From assembly GCF_007655135.1 (NCBI RefSeq), contig NC_045131.1, forward strand, positions 6,138,001-6,202,000: a stretch of DNA of 64,000 nucleotides. Direction: 5' to 3'. Source of the stretch: Punica granatum (lineage: Eukaryota; Streptophyta; Magnoliopsida; Myrtales; Lythraceae). Shown here in pieces: positions 58,690 through 64,000 of the stretch; positions within the stretch are counted from its first letter, which is position 1, and each line of letters opens with the position of its first letter. The position numbers were made by a program, and so were the translations under genes. The notes under the pieces were generated by a model that saw only the letters and a program-made list of their open reading frames with translations, made no database searches and was not told the DNA's origin.

Positions 58690-58935
58690 TTAGCTGGCTT
58701 GAAGCTCGAAGACGAGGCTATTTGCAAAGCTTCAATGGAGAATTGGGATGAGACTAAAGAACGAGTATACCGTAGCAGCAGAGAGATGGAGAACAAAGAA
58801 ATGAAAAGCTTTGCCGAATGAAGAAGAAGGGTAAATGAAAGGAAAAGACAAAATTGAGATTTTTATGCCCCTTCTATAGGGGATAGATCAAGGGTAGGGG
58901 AGGGCAATGATGTAACTAGACTTTGTTTTATTCTA
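58690..58935 (-). other. Inverted peptidase leader fragment c
   Basis: Same architecture as fragments a and b, ending GGGCAATGATGTAACTAGACTTTG. Confidence 0.7.
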
Positions 58936-59039
58936 TTTTTCCCTTTTAATAACGGTTTATTTATAATAATATTATATCTCATGTTAAATTACTACTTTAT
59001 GGACCGAAACAATTATACATATCTTTATTTCAAATTGTT

Positions 59040-59655
59040 CCACTTTCGTTGCCACCGCCTCCGCTGCTCTCCCTCGCCACCCTCCACCATTGCCACCAGC
59101 CGAAATCCACCTCCGACAATGCTGAACATCTTTGTCGGCCGGAATCGAGGTCGTAAAGCCAGATCTAATCTCAATTTGGCCAGATATAGCCTTGATTAAT
59201 GAAAATTTGGACCGGAGTTGCTTGAGATCCACAAAGTTATGGGTCCCGAGCCACGTCGGGTTTGTAGAACCTAAGGTCGAGTTTGCCCATGGCTCACGAA
59301 CCCAGCCCTGGGGTGTAGGAGCCCCATTTGGTGACCCGAGACTTGGGAACATTGAACTCGATTGCAATAATGCTTGGGAGTCTCTGGTTCGTAGTTATAC
59401 TCATTGCATTCATTGCTAATTCCATTGCGGTAAAATAAATGTGCATTGAAAATGTCAGTGAGCATTGATCCTATCACCAACTGTATCAATCGAGACTTCT
59501 CCTTGAGCATCCTATCTTACCCTATCACTAGTGATTCGGCACCATAATTAGGCTTTTTCTTCATGCTTTATTTTATTTTTTCCACCTCTCACAAGTCACA
59601 TTAATAGGAAAACCTAAAGGCCCATTGAAGAACATAAAGCTAACACCATCAATTG
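59040..59655. repeat. R1 repeat, copy 4 (contains the hAT empty site)
   Basis: The longest left part of R1 in the window, with GCCACCGCCTCCGCTGC at 59051-59067 as the uninterrupted target of the hAT-like element. The other R1 landmarks follow in order. Confidence 0.85.
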
Positions 59656-60122
59656 CATATTTTAATAGGAAAATAGCACAGTACAATACGATTTTTTGAC
59701 TTTTTTCAAGCAATAGCATAAATTCAAATCATTTCCTTGTACAACAAGGAAAAAATTCTGCACCACACAACACGTCATTGGTTTTCCGTTGAAAATTAAA
59801 CATAATGCTAACGTGGTGGCTTTTCCTGAGTTACTTTCGCACAAAACATTAATTCAGAAACTTCAATTTAATTAAAGAAACTATAAATTATCAAAACAAT
59901 GGAAATGGTTGAATTGGAGGGGTCGGGATCTCCCCGGCCGGTCACCGATCCCCTGATTAGGGTTTTGAGCCTTGTCTGAGTAGGCCGATGACACTAATCG
60001 GGGGGTCGGTGGTCGGCAGGGCAACCCCCTATCCCATCAATTAGGCGGACCCATTCGGCTCGGATCCCCCAAATTGAGGGAGTCGAGGCCCCCAAATTGA
60101 AGGGGTCGAGGGCTCCCTCGCG
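59656..60122. mobile_element. Long-TIR element, left TIR and part of core
   Basis: Left TIR 59656-59890 and GC-rich core 59900-60122. It breaks directly into peptidase exon 3 (GATGGAATAGAAG). This TIR, compared with 32996-33240 in reverse, defines the terminal inverted repeat. Confidence 0.75.
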
Positions 60123-61566
60123 GATGGAATAGAAGCCTAATATCGACGTCAATATTTGAGGAAGTCAATTGAATTATCTCTATAAGAGCTCGTTAATTGC
60201 GTCAATATAAATCTAGAACCTCCTCTCGATGTCTTAGGATCTTACCGGGGCTCGATTGTTAACGGTTATGAATGGGTTAAAAGAATTGGGCTACATAATG
60301 TACAATATTTTTCTTGGACAGGGGAATGTGGAAATTGTGTCCCGAAAGAGAAGGCCGTTCTTCTCTCATGTAATATTTTGAAATTACAATTGATTCATTT
60401 ATTTTAATTTAAGGTTTTTTCATTTCACTTATTTTTTAAAAATTTGTTTTCTCTTTAGGGCGGAAAGGCGTAACAATAGGGACTTTCAGCGCGTTAAAAG
60501 AACTGAGCAAGACTTGCTTAAGGCAATTGCACAGGGTCTTATGCCCGCTGGTGTCATATTTCACCATTCTATCAAGGATATTGGAAAGATAAGTCCAAAA
60601 TTCTCTCATTCGAAGACTCTATTATAATTCATACACAATCCCAACCAACTTGAGCAGACCCTGATTGACTCACCACTTGAGCTTTTGGTATTTTAGTATA
60701 GTATGGGTTGGTTCTCTCTATTGTTGTATTGGGGAATGTTGTTTGTTCAAGTTTCATAACTTAAAATCATTTTTACCCGGCCTATGAGTTTATTAACCTT
60801 TTTTTTCTATAAGTATGAGTTTGTTAATTTAATATAATTTTTTTTTCGGTGACATAGTTTTTGTTATCTGACTTATGTTTGATAAGTGAGTCTCTTTACA
60901 CCCCTAGCTAGTTCTCTCTGAGTCATTCATTTTGTTAAAATTCAGACCCTTGGAGGACTTTGATGGCCTTTATGGTGGATACTTTGAGTTTGTTATTATT
61001 ATTATTATTTTGTTGGGAATAAGCAAAAATTGTAGGTTAAAACCCACCAAGGATTGGATATTTGGTTCTCTTATTGAATTTTATTATATGATTCTTGAAA
61101 TATTATAAAATCTGAAAGATTCCCACCTAACAAATTCGTTTCCCCCACTTGAACTCAAAATTACCGGCCCCAATTTGCACTTAGACCAGCCTTAGAATAG
61201 GGATTAAGCTAGCTAGCTAGCCGTTGCTCCATGATGTCAAAGAATAACTTTTCGAGCATAAAGGAATAACTTATAGTTACTCTCGCATTCTTGTATACTA
61301 AAACGTTAATTTTCCATTTAATTGTGTGTAGAGGGAATTTGGGACGACAAAAAGGCTACTCCAGTAGTAGGAAAGTATTGGTACCATGTACTGTTTTTGA
61401 CGGAATACGGTACTGATCCCATAACGACAAAAATTTCTTCAAATTCAAGAGCTCTTGGGGAATGAAGTGGGGCAATGAAGGGTCTGGAAAAATATCGCAT
61501 GAGGTTTCGCTAACAAAAAGTGCGATGTTTGCCACAAACATTGTGAGGGAGTATGATGGGAACTGA
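60123..61566 (+). pseudogene. Peptidase exons 3-5, copy d
   Basis: Exon 3 (60123-60353) begins inside the exon and has GCC TAA early. Exon 4 (60459-60598) lost one base (GGCGGAAAGG) and its donor is AT instead of GT. Exon 5 (61334-61566) keeps the KSSWG part at about 61450 but has several frameshifts and lacks the stretch after KIS. The Ser in place of papain Asn175 is thus shared with the intact gene. Confidence 0.85.
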
Positions 61567-61784
61567 ACCTTTTTTGCACTCGAGCCTTTTGAAAATTAAT
61601 TCTCACTAGATCTCATAGAGATGGCTCTAGATTTGAAAACTTTGATCCGTATGGATAAGAAGTTTTTACACTTCGTAGTGATTTCTACATGTTCTTTGCT
61701 TATTTAGCTTTGGAATATTGTAAAAGTTCTTAGATATATATGGTAATGTCTAGGACAGCCTAAGGTAACTCTACAACCGTTAGG
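61567..61784 (+). repeat. 3' flank of peptidase copy d
   Basis: Matches 28170-28375 (CCTTTTTTGCACTCGAGCC, TTAATTCTCACTAGATC, ACTTTGATCCGTATGGATAAG, GTCTAGGACAGCCTAAGGTAACTC), the presumed 3' UTR of the intact gene. Confidence 0.8.
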
Positions 61785-62280
61785 CGACCCAAGGCTTGGG
61801 AGCGCTCAACTCGATCGCAGTGATACTTGGGTGTCTTTGGTTCACAATTATACTCATTACATTCATTGGTAATTCCATTGTGGCAAAATAAATGTACACT
61901 TAAAATGTCACTTAGAATTGATCCTACCACCAATTGTATCGATGAGGACTTCTCCGTGAGCATCCTAACATATACTATCCCTAGTAATTCGACACTTTTT
62001 TCGGACTTTTTCTTCATGCTTTGTTTGATGTTTTTCCACCTCCAACAAGTCACATAAATGGGAAAACTTACAGTCTCATCTCAGAAAAGAAAACCAACAC
62101 TATCAACGACATATTTTAATAGGAAAATAGTACCGTACAACGCGATTTTTTGACTTTTTTCACACAGTGTGCACAAATTCAAATCATTTTCTTGTACAAT
62201 AAGAAAAAAATTTTGCACCGCAAAACATGTCTTTGGTTTTTTGTCGAAAATTAAACCGAATGCTAATGTGGCAGCTATTC
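61785..62280. repeat. R1 repeat copy 5 and left TIR piece
   Basis: R1 from GGCGACCCAAGGCTTGGGAG to about 62110. Then TIR sequence (AATAGGAAAATAGTACCG ... AATGCTAATGTGGCAGC) runs to 62277, where it breaks into TATTCATAGA before exon 3. Confidence 0.75.
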
Positions 62281-62890
62281 ATAGAATGTTGTTAGGCCTA
62301 CTCTGTCGTGGACAAAATAGAAGCCCAATATCAACGTCAATATTCGGTGAAGTCGATTGAATTATCTCTACAAGAGCTCATTAATTGCGTCAATACGAAT
62401 CCAAAACCTCCTCTCGATGTCTTTGGATCTTACCAGGGCTCAATTGTTAACGGTTATGAATGGGTTAAAAGAAATGTGCTACAGACGGAACAGTGTTGTC
62501 CTCGGATAGGGGAACGTGGAAATTGCATCCGGAAGGAGAATGTAGTTCTTCTCTCATTTTTTAATGTCTTGAAATTAGAGTTTTTTTATTCATTTTAATT
62601 TTAGGCTTTTCCATTTCCCTTAATTTTTTTTAAAAAAATTGTTTTCTCTTTTGGGGTGGGAAGGCGTAACGATAGGGGGCTATCAGTGTGTTAAAAGAAC
62701 TGAGCAAGACCTGCTTAAAGCAGTTGTATAGGGTCCTATATGGGTTGGTGTCATATTTTACCATTCTACAAGGATCTTGGAAAGGTACGCCCGAAGTTCT
62801 CTCCTTCGAAGACTCTAATATAATTCATACAAAATCTCAATTAACTTAAGCTGATTAACTCACCACATGAGCTTTTGATATTCTAGAATT
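62281..62890 (+). pseudogene. Peptidase exons 3 and 4, copy e
   Basis: Exon 3 (62285-62541) has TGT TGT TAG, so the Trp next to the catalytic Cys is a stop. The rest is open (KIEAQYQRQYSVKSIELSLQ...). Exon 4 (about 62654-62784) lost its AG acceptor and has a TAG at 62729-62731. Confidence 0.85.
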
Positions 62891-62892
62891 GT

Positions 62893-63020
62893 ATAGAGTG
62901 AGTACATCGCAGCAGCAAAGGGATGGAGAACAAAAAATTGAAAAGCATTGCAGAATAAAGAAGAGGGGCATATGAAAGGAAAATACAAAATTGGGATTTT
63001 TATGCCCCTCCTACCAGGCA
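62893..63020 (-). other. Inverted peptidase leader fragment d (short)
   Basis: GAGTGAGTACATCGCAGCAGCAAAGGG to ATGCCCCTCCTACCAGG. It starts deeper in the leader than the other fragments and follows intron 4 rather than intron 3, so it has its own breakpoint. Confidence 0.65.
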
Positions 63021-63220
63021 GAAAGCCAACACTAACAATGGCATATTTTAATAGTAAAATAACACCATACAATATGATTTTTTGACTTTTTTTCACGCAG
63101 CAGCACAAATTTAAATCATTCGTTGTATAACAAGAAAATGTTTTTGCACCGCACAACATGTTATTGGTTTTCCAACGAAAATTAAACAAAATGCTAATGT
63201 GATGGCTTTTCCTAGGTAAT
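63021..63220. mobile_element. Left TIR piece of the long-TIR element
   Basis: GCATATTTTAATAGTAAAAT to AATGCTAATGTGATGGCTTTTCC, about 180 bases, then a break into exon 3 copy f. Confidence 0.7.
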
Positions 63221-63526
63221 GGGGCTCAATTGTTAACGGTTATGAATGGGTTAAAAGCAATGGGCTACAAATTGAACAACGTTGTTCCTGGACAGGGGAA
63301 TGTGGAAATTATGTCTCGATGGAGAAGGTAGTTCTTCTCTCATTTAATGTTTTGAAATTACAGTAGATTCATTCATTTTAATTTAAGCCTTTTCCGTTAG
63401 CTGGCTTGGAACATGAAGACGTGGCTGCTTGGAACACGAAGCCTTTTCGATGGAGAAGGTAGTTCTTCTCTCATTTAATGTTTTGAAATTACGGTAGATT
63501 CATTCATTTTAATTTAAGCCTTTTCC
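63221..63526 (+). pseudogene. Peptidase exon 3 copy f (3' part) with tandem duplication
   Basis: Exon 3 from GGGGCTCAATTG to GAGAAG (63221-63327). The junction region CGATGGAGAAGGTAGTTC ... GGAACA(T/C)GAAG then occurs twice in a row with a period of about 130 bases (63318 and 63448). Confidence 0.8.
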
Positions 63527-63801
63527 GTTAGCTGGCTTGGAACACGAAGGCGTGGCTGCTTGCAAAGCTTCAATGGAGAAATGGGATGAGATTAAAGAGC
63601 GAGTACACCGCAACAACAAAGAAATGGAGAACAAAGAAATGAAAAGCTTTGCCGAATGAAGAAGAAGGGCAAATGAAAGGAAAAGACAAAATTGAGATTT
63701 TTATGCCCTTCCTTTTGAGGACAGATCATGGGAGAGAATGAGAGGGGAGGGTAAGGATGTAATTAGACTTTGTTTTATTCTATTTTTTCCCTTCTAATAA
63801 T
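63527..63801 (-). other. Inverted peptidase leader fragment e
   Basis: GCTTGCAAAGCTTCAATGGAG, GAGTACACCGCAACAACAAAG and TTTATGCCCTTCC, ending GATGTAATTAGACTTTG. It parallels fragments a-c. Confidence 0.7.
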
Positions 63802-64000
63802 GGCTTGGGAGCGCTAAACTCAATTGCAATTATGCTTGGGGGTCTCTAGTTCGCAGTTATACCCATTGCATTCATTCCATTGTGACGAAATATATATACA
63901 CTTACAATGTCACTTAGCATTGATCCTACCACCAATTGTATTAATCAAGACTTCTCCTTGAGCATCATATCCTATCCTATCACTAGTAATTCGGCACCAT
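63802..64000. repeat. R1 repeat copy 6 (cut by window edge)
   Basis: GGCTTGGGAGCGCTAAACTC to TCACTAGTAATTCGGCACC, collinear with the other R1 copies. Confidence 0.8.

Noticed and set aside
1..64000. tRNA genes, rRNA genes and CRISPR-like arrays
   Set aside because: No cloverleaf with acceptor and anticodon stems, no rRNA sequence, and no regular short direct repeats with unique spacers were seen. B-box-like motifs belong to SINEs.

Overview
This window is nuclear DNA from a flowering plant, almost certainly a eudicot. It is AT-rich, with introns bounded by GT/AG, plant-only gene families (SHORT-ROOT, a GH43 arabinogalactan galactosidase, cystatin-related proteins, a papain-like peptidase) and plant-type mobile elements (Tourist MITEs, tRNA-derived SINEs, a Ty3/Gypsy gag-pro fragment, a LINE tail). 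The species cannot be fixed from the sequence alone.

Layout. (1) 1-8 kb is a normal low-copy region. It holds the N-terminal part of a SHORT-ROOT gene running off the left edge on the minus strand, a Tourist-like MITE at about 4.0-4.3 kb, and a complete two-exon GH43 gene on the minus strand (5053-6939). (2) 8-19 kb has no intact gene. It holds decayed copies of the GH43 gene and its flanks, a foldback repeat (about 12.3-12.96 kb), a 5'-truncated LINE and two SINEs. (3) 20-28.2 kb is a long repetitive leader region followed by a five-exon papain-family gene (coding 25980-28169). This gene lacks a signal peptide and prodomain, starts with a basic NLS-like stretch and has Ser where papain has the active-site Asn. 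(4) 28.8-31.7 kb is a retroelement insertion (gag-pro, broken), delimited by an empty site elsewhere in the window. It is followed by an R1 dispersed repeat and a long-TIR element with a GC-rich tandem core. (5) 35.7-46.3 kb carries three tandem, five-exon, minus-strand cystatin-related genes. Copies 2 and 3 are intact and copy 1 has a one-base deletion in exon 1. Copies 2 and 3 are each followed on their 5' side by a copy of the peptidase leader region (units C and B). (6) 46.6-53.8 kb is unit B, a duplicate of the peptidase block whose peptidase is a pseudogene. (7) 54-64 kb is a scrap yard: a hAT-like insertion, repeated R1 and TIR-element pieces, and at least six decayed copies of peptidase exon 3. 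Most of these are fused at one constant breakpoint to an inverted copy of the peptidase 5' leader.

How the parts relate. The main local process is repeated segmental duplication of a block that links cystatin-related genes with a papain-like peptidase and its leader. Shared and unshared SINE, MITE, hAT and Gypsy insertions give a partial order of events. One peptidase and two cystatin-related genes still look translatable. Whether the cystatin-like proteins act on the peptidase is unknown: the canonical inhibitor motif is not visible, so a functional link is only inferred from position.
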